A DNA stretch of 64,000 nucleotides from Prescottella defluvii (GTDB taxonomy: Bacteria > Actinomycetota > Actinomycetes > Mycobacteriales > Mycobacteriaceae): positions 88,869 through 152,868 of the forward strand of contig NZ_JPOC01000066.1 in assembly GCF_000738775.1 (NCBI RefSeq). The letters are read 5' to 3'. Both the position numbers and the translations under genes were made by a program. How positions within the stretch are numbered: the stretch's first letter is position 1; every line of letters starts with the position of its first letter. The notes under the pieces were generated by a model. It made no database searches, had not been told where the DNA came from, and saw nothing but the letters and a program-made list of their open reading frames with translations. This document shows positions 1 to 9,712 of the stretch, in pieces.

Positions 1-1322
1 CGCGGCACCTGTCCGCCGACGTCGTCGATCGTCACCCCGTACGCGAGCCCCGCCGCGAACCCGGCGACGGTGAGGGCGACGGCGGGGCCGACGAGCGCGA
101 ACAGGATGTGGCTCATCGCCCACCGCGGTCGTCCGACGGCGGCGGCGAGCACCGACTCGGCGCGGCCCGACTCCTCCTCGTCGTGCAGTTGCAGGACCGC
201 CGACACGGAGTACGCGGAGGCGACGAGACCGAAGATGGTGAAGCCCATGGCGATGAACGAGTCCTCGATCGCCTGCGTCCCGCCGAGTCGGGCCAGCGCC
301 GCGGTGACGATCTCGTTGTTGCCCAACTGGTCGCTGACACCGTGTGCGGCACTGCCGATCACGAGCGCGAACACCGCCAGTCCCACCGTCCACGCGGCCA
401 GCGGTCCGCGCTGCGAGTGCCACGCCAGTCCGACGGGGCCGGACAGCGACGGCGGCGACGACGCCGGACCGGGCCGCTCCGCGATCAGTCCCGCACCGAG
501 ATCCCGTTGTGCGAGTAGGCGATATGCCGCGGCGACCAGCACGGCGGCAGTGGCAGCGGGAAGCGGCAGCACCCACCAGCGCGCGTCGGCGTAGGGACGC
601 ACCTGCTGGGCCCAGCCGATCGGTGACAGCCACGACAGCGTCCCCGACCCGGCATCACCGACCGCGCGCAGCAGGAACGCGACGGCGAGTACCCCGAACG
701 AGATGCCGCGGGCGAGACGGGCGCCGGTACTCACCTGGGCGGCGACCGCCGCGACGCCGGCGAACACCGCGCCCGTCCCGAACACCGCGGCCCCGAATGC
801 GATCGCGCCGGTGACGCCGATGCCGATCGAGACCAGCCCGGCCGTTCCGACGACGGTGCTGACGGCCGCGCCCACCGCCGCGACGAGCAGCGCCGCGGTC
901 AGGCCTGCGTACCGGCCCACCGCGGTCGAATCGAGCAGTTCGGTCCGGCCCGTCTCCTCCTCGGTCCGCGTGTGCCGGATGACCGTGAGGATGATCGCGA
1001 CCGCCACGAACGTGAACAGGTAGCCGGCGCGCCACGTGGTCAACGCCCCGACACTGGATCCGAAGATGGGTCCCACCAAGGCGATTTCGGATTTGATCGC
1101 CGCGGTCGACGCCGCGAAGGCGTCCAACTGACTCTGGGTGGTGTACAACCCCATGATCGCCTTGCCGTAGACGAGCGGCAGCAGGCCGACGACGACCGAC
1201 CACAGCGGCAGGATCATGCGGTCGCGTCGCAGTGCCAGGCGCAGCAGGGCCATCGTGCCCGTGAACGGTGACGACGCGGGGGCCGCCGAGCGGGCGGCCA
1301 CCGGGGCCGCGGTGGTGGTCAT
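1..1322 (-). CDS. ABC-2 type exporter permease (partial, C-terminus outside window)
   Basis: Membrane permease of a drug-type ABC exporter. Reading leftwards from the ATG at 1322 gives an uninterrupted frame of 440 codons that runs off the left edge. It has a short polar N-terminus, then many hydrophobic segments rich in Ala, Val and Gly. Two soluble stretches ([16 protein letters not shown] and [15 protein letters not shown]) look like two copies of one loop, as in TipB-type 'exporter of polyketide antibiotics' permeases of about 530 residues. The ATG overlaps the stop of the ATPase gene by 3 bases, so the two are translationally coupled. The substrate is unknown; drug or polyketide export is inferred from the family. 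Confidence 0.82.
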   Translation of the reverse strand, partial: MTTTAAPVAARSAAPASSPFTGTMALLRLALRRDRMILPLWSVVVGLLPLVYGKAIMGLYTTQSQLDAFAASTAAIKSEIALVGPIFGSSVGALTTWRAGYLFTFVAVAIILTVIRHTRTEEETGRTELLDSTAVGRYAGLTAALLVAAVGAAVSTVVGTAGLVSIGIGVTGAIAFGAAVFGTGAVFAGVAAVAAQVSTGARLARGISFGVLAVAFLLRAVGDAGSGTLSWLSPIGWAQQVRPYADARWWVLPLPAATAAVLVAAAYRLLAQRDLGAGLIAERPGPASSPPSLSGPVGLAWHSQRGPLAAWTVGLAVFALVIGSAAHGVSDQLGNNEIVTAALARLGGTQAIEDSFIAMGFTIFGLVASAYSVSAVLQLHDEEESGRAESVLAAAVGRPRWAMSHILFALVGPAVALTVAGFAAGLAYGVTIDDVGGQVP

Positions 1323-2218
1323 ACCGGCACCTCCTCCGACAGTTCGTAGTGCCGCAGGAACAGTTCCTCGAGCGTCGGCGGGGTGCTGACGAGACTCCGT
1401 ACCCCGGTGTCACCGAGCGTGCGGATCAGCGCGCCGAGGCTCTCCGCGTCGACCTGACAGTGCAGCGTCCGGCCGTCGATCCGCAGGTCCTCGACGCCGG
1501 GGATCGTGCTGAGATCGCCGGGGTCGCCGGTCAGTTCGGCGGTGATCGAGGTTCGGCTGAGGTGCCGCATCGACGCGATCGAGCCGCTCTCGACGGCCCG
1601 TCCCGCTCGAATGATGGTGACCTTCTCGCACAGGGCGTCCACCTCGGACAGGATGTGGCTCGACAACAGCACCGTCACACCGCGTCGGCCGGCCTCGGCG
1701 ACACAGTCGCGGAACACCTTCTCCATCAAAGGATCCAGGCCTGACGTCGGCTCGTCCAGCAGCAACAGTCGAGCGTGCGACGAGAACGCCGAGATCACCG
1801 CGACCTTCTGGCGGTTGCCCTTGGAGTAGGAGCGCGCCTTCCTGCGGGGGTCGAGGTCGAAACGCTCGATGAGGTCGGCCCGACGTGCGGCGTCGACGCC
1901 GCCGCGCATCCGGGCGAGCAGATCGATGATCTCGCCGCCGGTCAACGACGGCCACAGCGTGACATCCCCCGGGACGTAGGCGATCTCACGGTGGAGGCTC
2001 ACCGCATCCCGCCACGGGTCCCGGCCGAGCAGTCGCGCGGTCCCGCCGTCGGCGTGGAGCAGTCCGAGCAGCACCCGGATCGTGGTGGACTTCCCGGCGC
2101 CGTTGGGGCCGAGGAACCCGTGCACCTCGCCTTCGCCGACGCGCAGATCCAGCCCGTCCAGGGCCCGGGTGGCACCGAACGTCTTCACGAGCTCGGCGGT
2201 TTCGATGATGGTGGTCAT
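1319..2218 (-). CDS. ABC exporter ATP-binding protein (DrrA/CcmA type)
   Basis: ATPase of 299 residues that would power the adjoining permease. Visible motifs are Walker [10 protein letters not shown] near residue 39, a divergent signature YSKGNRQK where LSGGQ is usual, Walker [13 protein letters not shown], and a switch histidine in LLSSHILSE. After the NTPase core, residues from about 210 to 299 form the extra domain common in drug-resistance ATPases. The start overlaps the TetR stop by 4 bases and the stop overlaps the permease start, so TetR, ATPase and permease form one operon. The SKGNRQK signature is usual for this actinobacterial subgroup and is not a sign of inactivation. Confidence 0.92.
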   Translation of the reverse strand: MTTIIETAELVKTFGATRALDGLDLRVGEGEVHGFLGPNGAGKSTTIRVLLGLLHADGGTARLLGRDPWRDAVSLHREIAYVPGDVTLWPSLTGGEIIDLLARMRGGVDAARRADLIERFDLDPRRKARSYSKGNRQKVAVISAFSSHARLLLLDEPTSGLDPLMEKVFRDCVAEAGRRGVTVLLSSHILSEVDALCEKVTIIRAGRAVESGSIASMRHLSRTSITAELTGDPGDLSTIPGVEDLRIDGRTLHCQVDAESLGALIRTLGDTGVRSLVSTPPTLEELFLRHYELSEEVPV

Positions 2219-2862
2219 GCCTTCTCCTCCTCGGCGGCGGGGTGGGCGCCGGTGTAGGCGTCGAGCATCGACGAGTCGGTGAACAGCCCCTCGGTGTAGA
2301 CCTCGAGGCCGGGCAGCATGATCTCGCCGGTCATGTCACCGATCGCGCGGGCGTAGTCGGTGGTCCGGGCGCCCTCGGACCGCATCTGCAGGTAGAGCAG
2401 GGTCGACCCCAGGCTGTTCATGGCGAGGTAGCGGGCGCGGGCGGCGGGGTCGCGACTGGCGCGTACCCGTCCCTCGGCGACGGCGTCCTCGAGGTAGGAC
2501 TCGACACCGGTGACCATGTGTTCGAAGAGCGATCGGGCGAGGGGGCCTCCGGCCTGGAAGCTGCGCACGAGGTAGGCGACGAGGGGGGCGTAGCGGTCGA
2601 TCTCGGCGAGCGAGGTCAACATGCGGGCGGGGCTGTTCGCGGTCAGCACGTCGCGTTTCTCCGACACGATGACGGCCAGAACCTGTTCGTCGCACACCGC
2701 CCGCAGGCCCTGTTTGGAGCCGAAGTGGTGGTTCACCAGGCCGGGGGAGACCCCGGCCGCGGTCGCGACGGCGCGGACCCCGGCGTCGAATCCCTGTTCG
2801 CCGAACACGCGGATCGCGGCTTCCCGGATCCGGGCCTGGGTGCTGAGGTCCCCGTCGGTCAT
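2215..2862 (-). CDS. TetR-family transcriptional regulator of the ABC exporter operon
   Basis: Regulator of 215 residues. The N-terminal helix-turn-helix is clear ([17 protein letters not shown], then [26 protein letters not shown]). The rest is a helical ligand-binding domain. I chose the ATG at 2862 because the family core starts about ten residues later. An in-frame ATG at 2883 and one at 2952 are possible, and no convincing ribosome site separates them. It is the first gene of an operon with the exporter ATPase and permease, so it is probably a ligand-responsive repressor of its own operon. The inverted repeat at 2875-2888 is the obvious operator. Confidence 0.88.
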   Translation of the reverse strand: MTDGDLSTQARIREAAIRVFGEQGFDAGVRAVATAAGVSPGLVNHHFGSKQGLRAVCDEQVLAVIVSEKRDVLTANSPARMLTSLAEIDRYAPLVAYLVRSFQAGGPLARSLFEHMVTGVESYLEDAVAEGRVRASRDPAARARYLAMNSLGSTLLYLQMRSEGARTTDYARAIGDMTGEIMLPGLEVYTEGLFTDSSMLDAYTGAHPAAEEEKA

Positions 2863-2874
2863 AGCGGCGATGGC

Positions 2875-2888
2875 TGAACACATGTTCA
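2875..2888. promoter_or_regulatory. Inverted repeat, likely TetR operator
   Basis: TGAACA-CA-TGTTCA is a perfect 6-base inverted repeat with a 2-base spacer, just upstream of the TetR start. A further TGTTCA half-site lies at 2903-2908. It sits in the divergent region between the TetR operon and the acyl-CoA ligase gene, so it could affect both. Assigning it to this TetR is inference from position. Confidence 0.55.
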
Positions 2889-3055
2889 AAGCGTTGCTCG
2901 CGTGTTCAACCTCGGCAAGGGTCCGACGTGTGTTCTGACGGAATCTTGACACCGGAATCGGCGTGACGATTCCGGTCCGTCAAGCGTTTGACTGTGTTAG
3001 CTTCGCGAACGAATTGACCCGTGATCCGGGTCACTCGACGACGAGGATGGACCAC

Positions 3056-4654
3056 GTGACGCTGAACATCGCCGACCTGTACGAAGCTGTCGCGGACGCG
3101 ATTCCCGACCGGGTGCCGGTGGTGTGCGGCGACGAGCGGCGCAGCTACGCCGAACTCGACGGCCGGGCCAACCGGCTCGCGCACCATCTCGAGTCCGTCG
3201 GCGTGCAGCCCGGGCAGCACGTGGCGATCCACATGCGCAATCGGATGGAGTACGTCGAGGCGCTGTTGGCGTGCATGAAGATCCGGGCGGTTCCGATCAA
3301 CGTCAACTTCCGCTACACCGATGCCGAACTCGTCTACCTCTACACGAACTCCGAGAGCGTCGCCCTGATCGTGGAGAACGAGTACCTGGGGACGGCGGGG
3401 GCGGCCCTGCCGCAGTGCCCCGGCATCGGGCATGCCGTGGTGGTCGGCGAGCACGACGGTATGCCGGACGGTTTCGCCACCGTGTCGGTGATCGACTACG
3501 AGGACGCGCTCGCCGCCCAGTCGGACGCGCGGGGCTTCGGTCCGCGCAGCGCGGACGACCGCTTCGTCATCTACACCGGCGGTACGACGGGTATGCCGAA
3601 GGGGGTGGTGTGGCGGCACGAGGACTTCTACTACGCGGCACTGTCGGGCGGCAACATCGGCGGCGCGCCCCGGCACTCGGTCGAGGAGGTGGTGGCCGGT
3701 GCGGTCGCCAACACCGAACCGTCTGTGTACCTGCTGATTCCGCCGTTGATGCACGGGGCTGCGATCTATTCGCTGCTCACCGCCTTCCTCATGGGCGCGC
3801 CGCGGGTGCTCACCCGCACGTTCGATCCGGTCGAGGTGCTGCGACTGATCGAGGCCGAGAGGATCACCGGCGTCACCGTCGTCGGCGACGCGATCGCCCG
3901 GCCCATCGCCGACGCCATCCGCGAGCACGGCGACCGCTACGACCTGAGCACGCTGAAGCTGATGGGCTCCGGCGGCGCACTGTTCTCGCCGGCACTCAAG
4001 GACGAGTTGCGCGGCATGGTCCCGGGTCTGGTCATCAAGGATGCCTTCGGCGCGTCCGAGACCGGCAACGACGGCATCGTGGAGTTCGGTGACGACGGGA
4101 CCAAGCGAATCCGCTCGAATCCCAACATGATTCTCGTGGACGAGAAGTTCCGGCCGATCGCGCCCGGTGCCGACGAGGTCGGCTACATCGCACGCAAGGG
4201 GCACGTGCCGGTGGCCTACTACAACGACGACGCCAAGACCGCTGCCACGTTCCCGGTGGTCGACGGGGTGCGGATGGCGGTCCTCGGCGACATGGGCCGG
4301 ATGGAGGCGGACGGGACGATCCTGCTCCTCGGGCGTGGCTCGACGTGCATCAACAGCGGTGGCGAGAAGGTGTACCCGGAGGAGGTCGAGTTGGCGCTCA
4401 AGACGCATCCGGCGGTGCTGGACGCGCTGGTGGCCGGCGCTCCCGACGTCAGGTTCGGGGAGAAGGTCGCCGCAGTGGTGCAGTTGCGGCCCGGGTTCGA
4501 CACTGCCGACCCCGATCAGATCGCCGAGCACTGTCGTGTGCACGTCGCGGGCTACAAGATTCCGCGTGCGGTGGTCGTGGTCGAGGCGATCCGACGGTCG
4601 CCCAGCGGCAAGGCCGACTACCGCTGGGCGAAGGAGGTCGTCGCCGCGGGCTGA
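3056..4654 (+). CDS. Acyl-CoA synthetase (FadD19-like clade)
   Basis: Adenylate-forming ligase of 532 residues that activates a carboxylic acid to its CoA thioester through an acyl-AMP. Visible are the AMP-binding loop YTGGTTGMPKG (about residues 173-183), the FGASETG motif, the LGDMGRME hinge region, GRGSTCINSGGEKVYPEEVE, and the C-terminal lysine in SPSGKADYRWAKE. The opening (LNIADLYEAVADAIPDRV) and the end resemble actinobacterial FadD19/FadD17 ligases, which act on steroid or branched acyl side chains. The real substrate cannot be read from sequence. I chose GTG 3056 because GAGG ends 9 bases upstream; ATG 3047 is an alternative. The gene is divergent from the TetR operon and followed by gabD2. 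Confidence 0.88.
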   Translation: MTLNIADLYEAVADAIPDRVPVVCGDERRSYAELDGRANRLAHHLESVGVQPGQHVAIHMRNRMEYVEALLACMKIRAVPINVNFRYTDAELVYLYTNSESVALIVENEYLGTAGAALPQCPGIGHAVVVGEHDGMPDGFATVSVIDYEDALAAQSDARGFGPRSADDRFVIYTGGTTGMPKGVVWRHEDFYYAALSGGNIGGAPRHSVEEVVAGAVANTEPSVYLLIPPLMHGAAIYSLLTAFLMGAPRVLTRTFDPVEVLRLIEAERITGVTVVGDAIARPIADAIREHGDRYDLSTLKLMGSGGALFSPALKDELRGMVPGLVIKDAFGASETGNDGIVEFGDDGTKRIRSNPNMILVDEKFRPIAPGADEVGYIARKGHVPVAYYNDDAKTAATFPVVDGVRMAVLGDMGRMEADGTILLLGRGSTCINSGGEKVYPEEVELALKTHPAVLDALVAGAPDVRFGEKVAAVVQLRPGFDTADPDQIAEHCRVHVAGYKIPRAVVVVEAIRRSPSGKADYRWAKEVVAAG

Positions 4655-4766
4655 GTGCCTGCCGGGTGTGCGTCGAGGGCGGGTGCATCGTTACCCCTGT
4701 GGCGCCGGACACCGACGGGGTAGGTTGTGTGTAACTCGAAATCTACTCACCAGTAGGGGTGCGAAA

Positions 4767-6320
4767 ATGCCTGCTCCGTCAGCGGCAACGTTTGCTCGTC
4801 TTGCCGATCTCATCGCGATCCCGGACGCGGCGAGCCGTCCGACGAAGCCGATCGTCGAGGCCTTCACCGGGCGCGAACTCGCGACCGTGCCGGTCGGTAC
4901 CGCGGAGGACGCAGTCGCCGCGATCGAGAAGGCTCGGGTCGCGCAGAAGGCGTGGGAGAAGCGGTCTCCCGTCGAACGCGCGCAGATCTTCCTCCGCTAC
5001 CGCGACCTGGTGCTCGCGCACAAGGACGCGCTGATGGACATGGCGCAGGCCGAGACGGGCAAGTCTCGGGCGTCCGCGCAGGAAGAGGTCCTCGACATCG
5101 CCATGACGTCGCGTTTCTACGCGCGTCTGGCGCCGAAGCTGCTGCGCCCCAGGCGGGTCCAGGGCATGCTGCCGGGCCTGACGAAGACGGTGGTGCGGCA
5201 TCACGCCAAGGGCGTCGTCGGCGTGATCTCACCGTGGAACTACCCGATGACCCTCGCGGTGTCCGATGCGATCGCCGCGCTGCTCGCCGGCAACGCGGTC
5301 GTGATCAAGCCGGACAGCCAGACGCCGTACTGCGCGCTGGCCTGCGTCGAACTGCTCTACCAGGCCGGCCTGCCGCGGGATCTGTTCGCCGTCGTCCCGG
5401 GCCCGGGATCGGTGGTGGGTACCGCGCTCGTGGAGAACACCGACTACCTCATGTTCACCGGCTCCACCGCCACCGGACAGTTGCTCGCGGAGCAGGCCGG
5501 ACGTCGGCTCATCGGCTTCTCCGCCGAACTCGGCGGCAAGAACCCGATGATCGTCACCAAGGGCGCGAACCTGCGCGAGGTGTGCGACGCGGCCGTGCGC
5601 GCGTGCTTCTCCAACTCGGGGCAGCTGTGCATCTCGATCGAGCGCATCTACGTCGAGGAGGCGATCGCGCCCGAGTTCATCCGCATGTTCGGGGAGCGGG
5701 TCCGCGGCATGAGCCTGGCGCCCGGGTACGAGTTCGGCATCGAGATGGGCAGTCTCGTCTCCGAGGACCAGGTCAAGACCGTGTCCGGTCACGTCGACGA
5801 CGCCGTCGCGAAGGGCGCCACCGTCGTCGCCGGCGGCAAGGCGCGTCCCGACCTGGGGCCGCTGTTCTACGAGCCGACCGTGCTCACCGGCGTCACGCCC
5901 GAGATGGAGTGCTACGCGAACGAGACGTTCGGTCCGCTGGTGTCGATCTACCCGGTCGCCGACGTCGAGGAAGCCGTCGCCCGCGCCAACGACACCGACT
6001 ACGGACTCAATGCCAGCGTGTGGGCCGGTAGCCACGCCGAGGGCGAGGCCATCGCGTCCCGGGTGATGGCGGGCACCGTCAACGTCGACGAGGGCTACGC
6101 GCCGACGTGGGGCAGCACCGCCGCCCCGATGGGCGGCATGGGCGTATCGGGTGTCGGTCGCCGGCACGGATCCGACGGCCTGCTCAAGTACACCGAGGCG
6201 CAGACGGTGGCGACCACCAGGGTCGTCAATCTCGGTGGTCCCCGCTGGCTTCCGGCCAAGGTGTGGGCGAAGCTGCTGCCGCCGTTCATCAAGGTGATGA
6301 AGTACGTCCCGGGGCGCTGA
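4767..6320 (+). CDS. gabD2: Succinate-semialdehyde dehydrogenase GabD2
   Basis: NAD(P)-dependent aldehyde dehydrogenase of 517 residues that oxidises succinate semialdehyde to succinate. It closely follows the mycobacterial GabD2 (Rv1731) pattern along its whole length, including the opening MPAPSA, the segment DSQTPYCALA and the end pattern around MGGMGVSGVGRRHG. The catalytic residues are present: Asn158 in SPWNYP, Glu254 in SAELGGK and Cys288 in SGQLCIS. In mycobacteria the enzyme works with an alpha-ketoglutarate decarboxylase in a variant TCA route or in GABA breakdown. It lies 112 bases after the acyl-CoA ligase gene and is closed by the hairpin at 6342-6375. Confidence 0.93.
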   Translation: MPAPSAATFARLADLIAIPDAASRPTKPIVEAFTGRELATVPVGTAEDAVAAIEKARVAQKAWEKRSPVERAQIFLRYRDLVLAHKDALMDMAQAETGKSRASAQEEVLDIAMTSRFYARLAPKLLRPRRVQGMLPGLTKTVVRHHAKGVVGVISPWNYPMTLAVSDAIAALLAGNAVVIKPDSQTPYCALACVELLYQAGLPRDLFAVVPGPGSVVGTALVENTDYLMFTGSTATGQLLAEQAGRRLIGFSAELGGKNPMIVTKGANLREVCDAAVRACFSNSGQLCISIERIYVEEAIAPEFIRMFGERVRGMSLAPGYEFGIEMGSLVSEDQVKTVSGHVDDAVAKGATVVAGGKARPDLGPLFYEPTVLTGVTPEMECYANETFGPLVSIYPVADVEEAVARANDTDYGLNASVWAGSHAEGEAIASRVMAGTVNVDEGYAPTWGSTAAPMGGMGVSGVGRRHGSDGLLKYTEAQTVATTRVVNLGGPRWLPAKVWAKLLPPFIKVMKYVPGR

Positions 6321-6341
6321 CCCCCGCAGGTCCGGTTTCGA

Positions 6342-6375
6342 CGGGCGCCGCACCGCAGTCGCGGTGCGGCGCCCG
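6342..6375 (+). terminator. Strong hairpin terminator after gabD2
   Basis: Perfect 15-base stem CGGGCGCCGCACCGC / GCGGTGCGGCGCCCG with the 4-base loop AGTC, 21 bases after the gabD2 stop. It is followed by TTCCGTAAATAG and lacks a long U-run, as is common in high-GC actinobacteria. Confidence 0.85.
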
Positions 6376-6440
6376 TTCCGTAAATAGTTAGACAAGCTCA
6401 CTACCTGATGGCAATGGATTCCCCCCGCTAATCTCGTCCC

Positions 6441-7100
6441 GTGAGCGAAACCGTGTGGGTACGACGGGCACTGGTCGTCGAGGATCAGCCGTTGATGCGC
6501 TCGCTGGTCGCCGATGCACTCCGGCACGCGGGCTTCGACGTGCACGCGCGATCCACCTCCGCGGACGCACTCGCCGACTTCGACGCGATCGATCCCGACG
6601 TCCTCGTCACCGACATCGACCTCGGGGCGCGACCCAACGGGATGGAGTTGGCGATGATCGTCCATGTGCGGGCGCCGTCCTGCGCAGTGGTGTTCCTGAC
6701 GAACTACCCGCGTGCGGGGATCGCGCCGGGGGAGGGCGTCCCGGCGGGCTCGGTGTTCCTCGACAAGGTCACGCTGGAATCCGTCGAGGACCTGGTGGCG
6801 GCGGTGGAGTCGGCCCTGGCGGAGACGCCGGTCCCGGCCGGTCCTGCGCGCGACGACAACCCGGACGCGGTGCTCGACCGTCTCACCCGGACCCAGCTCG
6901 ACGTGTTGCGCTGCATCGCGCTCGGCTGGTCCAACGCCGAGATCGCACGCCGACGCGAGTCGAGTGTGCGCAGTGTCGAGAAGATGGTGACCCGCACCTT
7001 CGACGCCCTCGGGGTCGGCCACAGCCCCGAACTGAACCCGCGCGTGGCAGCCGCCCAACTGTATGTGCGCCGCTTCGGAATGCCGGCGGAGATCGGTTGA
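6441..7100 (+). CDS. Two-component response regulator, LuxR/NarL type
   Basis: Cytoplasmic regulator of 219 residues from GTG 6441. The receiver domain (about 8-125) has the acidic pair ED at 14-15, phospho-acceptor Asp58 in VLVTDID, and Lys109 in VFLDK. The DNA-binding region (about 145-205) contains LTRTQLDVLRCIALGWSNAEIARRRE and SVRSVEKMVTRTFDALGV, a LuxR helix-turn-helix. The stop overlaps the TTG start of the kinase-like gene in TTGA, so the pair should be made together. Targets are unknown. An AT-rich stretch upstream (6376-6440) can hold the promoter. Confidence 0.9.
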   Translation: MSETVWVRRALVVEDQPLMRSLVADALRHAGFDVHARSTSADALADFDAIDPDVLVTDIDLGARPNGMELAMIVHVRAPSCAVVFLTNYPRAGIAPGEGVPAGSVFLDKVTLESVEDLVAAVESALAETPVPAGPARDDNPDAVLDRLTRTQLDVLRCIALGWSNAEIARRRESSVRSVEKMVTRTFDALGVGHSPELNPRVAAAQLYVRRFGMPAEIG

Positions 7101-8836
7101 GCAGTCGGTACCCCTGGCTACTCCGGATAGGCGGCAGTTCGGCCGTCACCATCTGGTCGTGGATCCTCACCGCCCCGTTCGCCGTCACGGTGATGGGCAG
7201 CTACATCGCCGCGCGCAGCCCGCGCGACTGGCCGGCGTACTTCGGTGTCGCGGTGGTGGTGCACCTGTTGGTGGGTGCGGCGCTCCTGCTGGCCTGGCTG
7301 ACAGTGTTGCGTGTCAACCGGACCCGGCCCCGGCCCCTGGTGTCGCTGTCGGTATTCGCGGTGCTGGGAGCGTGCCGGCCGCTCGTGCTCGACGCTCTCG
7401 TCGGGGTGCAGGGCCTGCCGACCGACCCGCGCGATGTCGGGGTGCGGATCGCGATCAACGTGACGACGGCGGTGGTCGCGTTGTCGCTCATCGCGATCCT
7501 CGTCGACTCGGTACGCGAACACCAGGCGGTGATGCAGCGACTGCGCGGTGCCCGCGCGGCCCTCGACGAGCAGCGTCGGATCGACGAGGAGTACCTGGCC
7601 GGGATCGGTCGCCGGTGCGCCGCGGACCTGGCGGACCGGATCGACACGGCGCTGTCGCGGACCGATCGGGCGAACATCGATCCCGAGCGTGCGGCGCGCC
7701 TGCTCCGGGCGATCTCGGAGGACGTGGTCCGGCCCATGAGCCACGCACTGTTCCGGGACGTGACCCCGCTGCCGACGCGGCCGATCGCGCCCACACCGCT
7801 GCGCCGCCGGGAGTGGCTCGCGAACGTGCTGCGGGCCGTGGAGCCGGCGCCCCCGGTGCTGCCGGCGGTGCTCTACACGTCGGTGATCCTGACGTTCCTG
7901 TTGACGAGCTATGGGCTCCGGACCACCGTGCTGCAAGTGGCGTCGGGACTCGTGCTGTGCGTGGCGGGCAACTGGGTCGTGGCGCGCATCGTGCCCCGAG
8001 TGCACCGCACGGCAGTCAGGCTGACGGTCATGGTGACGGTCTACGTGATGGTTGCCGTCGCCACCGCCCTCGGGTTCTACGTCATCATCGGCGGCACCGG
8101 CTTCCCGCCGGCATTCCTCGTCCCCGGGATCGCCTTCTACCCGTTCGCGGCCGCCGCGACCAGCCTCATCCGGGCCGCGAACGTGCAACGCGCAGTGGAG
8201 GAGCGGCAGCTCGCGACGGCGCTCGGTGAGCAGAGTCGCCTCGCCGCCGAGGTGCACGGACAGGTCCTGTCCGCACGCCGGCGCCTCGCCCACGTGCTGC
8301 ACTCGTCGGTGCAGGGCGAGCTGGTGGCCGCGGCACTGGTCATGCACGGTGCGGCGACCGGCGTCCCGGCGGCCGGATCGCCGGCGGTCGTGGACACGAG
8401 GGTCGACGAGATCATCGGTCGCCTCGTGCGTGAGGTCGCGCGGGAGGAAGCGCTGCCGACGGTTCCGCCGGCCGATGCTCGACGGCAGATCACCGAGCTG
8501 ATCGGCATGTGGTCGGCCGCCGTTCCGATGCAGGCCCACATCGACCCGGCGGTGTGGCCGTTGCTGTCGGACAGTCCGGTTCGTCTCGAGCACGCGATCG
8601 ACGTGCTGTCGGAGGGTTTCACCAACGCGATCCGGCACGGATCGGGTGGGGCGCTCGAGCTGACGATCGCGGTGGACCCTCGGACATCGTTGATCTGCAT
8701 CGGGATTCGATCTCCCGGTCGTCTTGCCCGCGATCGTGGGGACGGGCTCGGGCTGGCGGCGCTGTCGAGCCGGGTCGACGCAGCCGAACTGGTCGAGGAG
8801 TCCGGGTCCGTGCTTCTCTCGGTTCGGCTCGGCTGA
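7097..8836 (+). CDS. Membrane sensor histidine kinase with two 4-helix blocks
   Basis: Protein of 579 residues, probably the partner of the preceding regulator. It starts at a TTG that overlaps the regulator stop. Residues from about 12 to 140 hold four membrane helices, followed by a charged helical segment (EHQAVMQRLRGARAALDEQ onward). A second set of four helices follows at about 255-360. Then come a dimerisation-like helix with LAHVLHSSVQGEL, whose His is the candidate phosphate acceptor, and an ATPase-like end with the N box SEGFTNAIRHG and the G box GDGLGLAALSSRV. The first helical segment looks like a histidine-free copy of the dimerisation region. The signal is unknown. Confidence 0.78.
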   Translation: MSSRYPWLLRIGGSSAVTIWSWILTAPFAVTVMGSYIAARSPRDWPAYFGVAVVVHLLVGAALLLAWLTVLRVNRTRPRPLVSLSVFAVLGACRPLVLDALVGVQGLPTDPRDVGVRIAINVTTAVVALSLIAILVDSVREHQAVMQRLRGARAALDEQRRIDEEYLAGIGRRCAADLADRIDTALSRTDRANIDPERAARLLRAISEDVVRPMSHALFRDVTPLPTRPIAPTPLRRREWLANVLRAVEPAPPVLPAVLYTSVILTFLLTSYGLRTTVLQVASGLVLCVAGNWVVARIVPRVHRTAVRLTVMVTVYVMVAVATALGFYVIIGGTGFPPAFLVPGIAFYPFAAAATSLIRAANVQRAVEERQLATALGEQSRLAAEVHGQVLSARRRLAHVLHSSVQGELVAAALVMHGAATGVPAAGSPAVVDTRVDEIIGRLVREVAREEALPTVPPADARRQITELIGMWSAAVPMQAHIDPAVWPLLSDSPVRLEHAIDVLSEGFTNAIRHGSGGALELTIAVDPRTSLICIGIRSPGRLARDRGDGLGLAALSSRVDAAELVEESGSVLLSVRLG

Positions 8837-9005
8837 CCGCTCGCTCCGCGCGCCGCGGCGGCCGTCGGCCGGTGTCGCAATACCCGAACATCGTCCGTCG
8901 GCCCCGTCCCGCGGTTCCTATCGTTGCTGTCGGATGTCGGTGACGACACCGTCGGACCGACGATCGACCTCGGCATCCCGCGCGAGAGAAGGGATGTGAG
9001 AGTTC

Positions 9006-9683
9006 ATGGGACACACTGTGACGCAATTGGTTCCGCTCGGGATCGGGATGATCGTCAGTCCCGTTCCGCTGGCCGCGTTGATCGCGATCCTGCTCTCCGC
9101 CCGGGCGAAGACCAATGCGAAGGTATTCACCGTGACGGCGATGGCCGCGTCGGTCCTCATCGTGGGGGTGACCGTGTTCACGAGCAAGGCCGGCGCCGAC
9201 CGGGCGAGCGCCGCCGCGCACCCCGGGCAGATCGTGTTCGCCACCGTCTTCGGCTTGGTGTTCGTGGTGCTGGCCGCACTCAGTTGGAGAAGTCGGCCGA
9301 AGAGCGGCGCAGTCGCCGCGATGCCGTCCTGGATGGCGCAGATCGACACGATGGACGCCGGTCGGACCGCGATCCTGAGTCTGCTGCTGACCGTCCCCAA
9401 CGCCAAGAACCTGCCGCTCGAACTGAAGGCGGGCGCCCTCATCGCCGAGGCGCACCTGCCGGCCGCGCAGGCGGCGCTGCTGACCGTCGGGTTCGCCGCA
9501 CTGGCCGGACTCGGGCTGATCGCCCTCACCGTGCTGGCGGCGATCCCGTCGAAGCGGGTCGCCGCGGCGCTCGGTGTGGTCAAGGAAGAACTGATCCTGC
9601 ACAACGCCGCCATCATGACCGTCCTGTTCCTGCTGCTGGCCGGGCTGCAGGCGTCGCACCTCGTCACCGCCCTCACCGCCTGA
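9006..9683 (+). CDS. Sap/GAP-family (LysE superfamily) membrane protein
   Basis: Integral membrane protein of 225 residues with about six hydrophobic segments, matching the actinobacterial Sap (sulfolipid-addressing protein, also called GAP) family. Features of the family seen here are the glycine- and proline-rich first helix (PLGIGMIVSPVPLAALIAILLSA), the central loop with SWMAQIDTMDAGRTAILS, and VPNAKNLPLELKAG. Mycobacterial relatives help move glycolipids across the membrane, but the substrate here is unknown. A ribosome site (AGAAGGGATG) precedes the ATG. The carboxylesterase gene begins 29 bases downstream, so the two probably share a transcript. Confidence 0.8.
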   Translation: MGHTVTQLVPLGIGMIVSPVPLAALIAILLSARAKTNAKVFTVTAMAASVLIVGVTVFTSKAGADRASAAAHPGQIVFATVFGLVFVVLAALSWRSRPKSGAVAAMPSWMAQIDTMDAGRTAILSLLLTVPNAKNLPLELKAGALIAEAHLPAAQAALLTVGFAALAGLGLIALTVLAAIPSKRVAAALGVVKEELILHNAAIMTVLFLLLAGLQASHLVTALTA

Positions 9684-9712
9684 GCTCCCGCCGACCCGAA
9701 GGAGTCAACGAC

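Noticed and set aside
2906..4543. A 545-codon open frame antisense to the acyl-CoA ligase
   Set aside because: It is a product of high-GC third positions of the real gene. The translation is rich in Arg, His, Asp and Val with no family motif, while the opposite strand encodes a complete enzyme.
5229..7058. A 609-codon frame antisense to gabD2 and the response regulator
   Set aside because: It spans two real genes and their terminator and has no recognisable domain.
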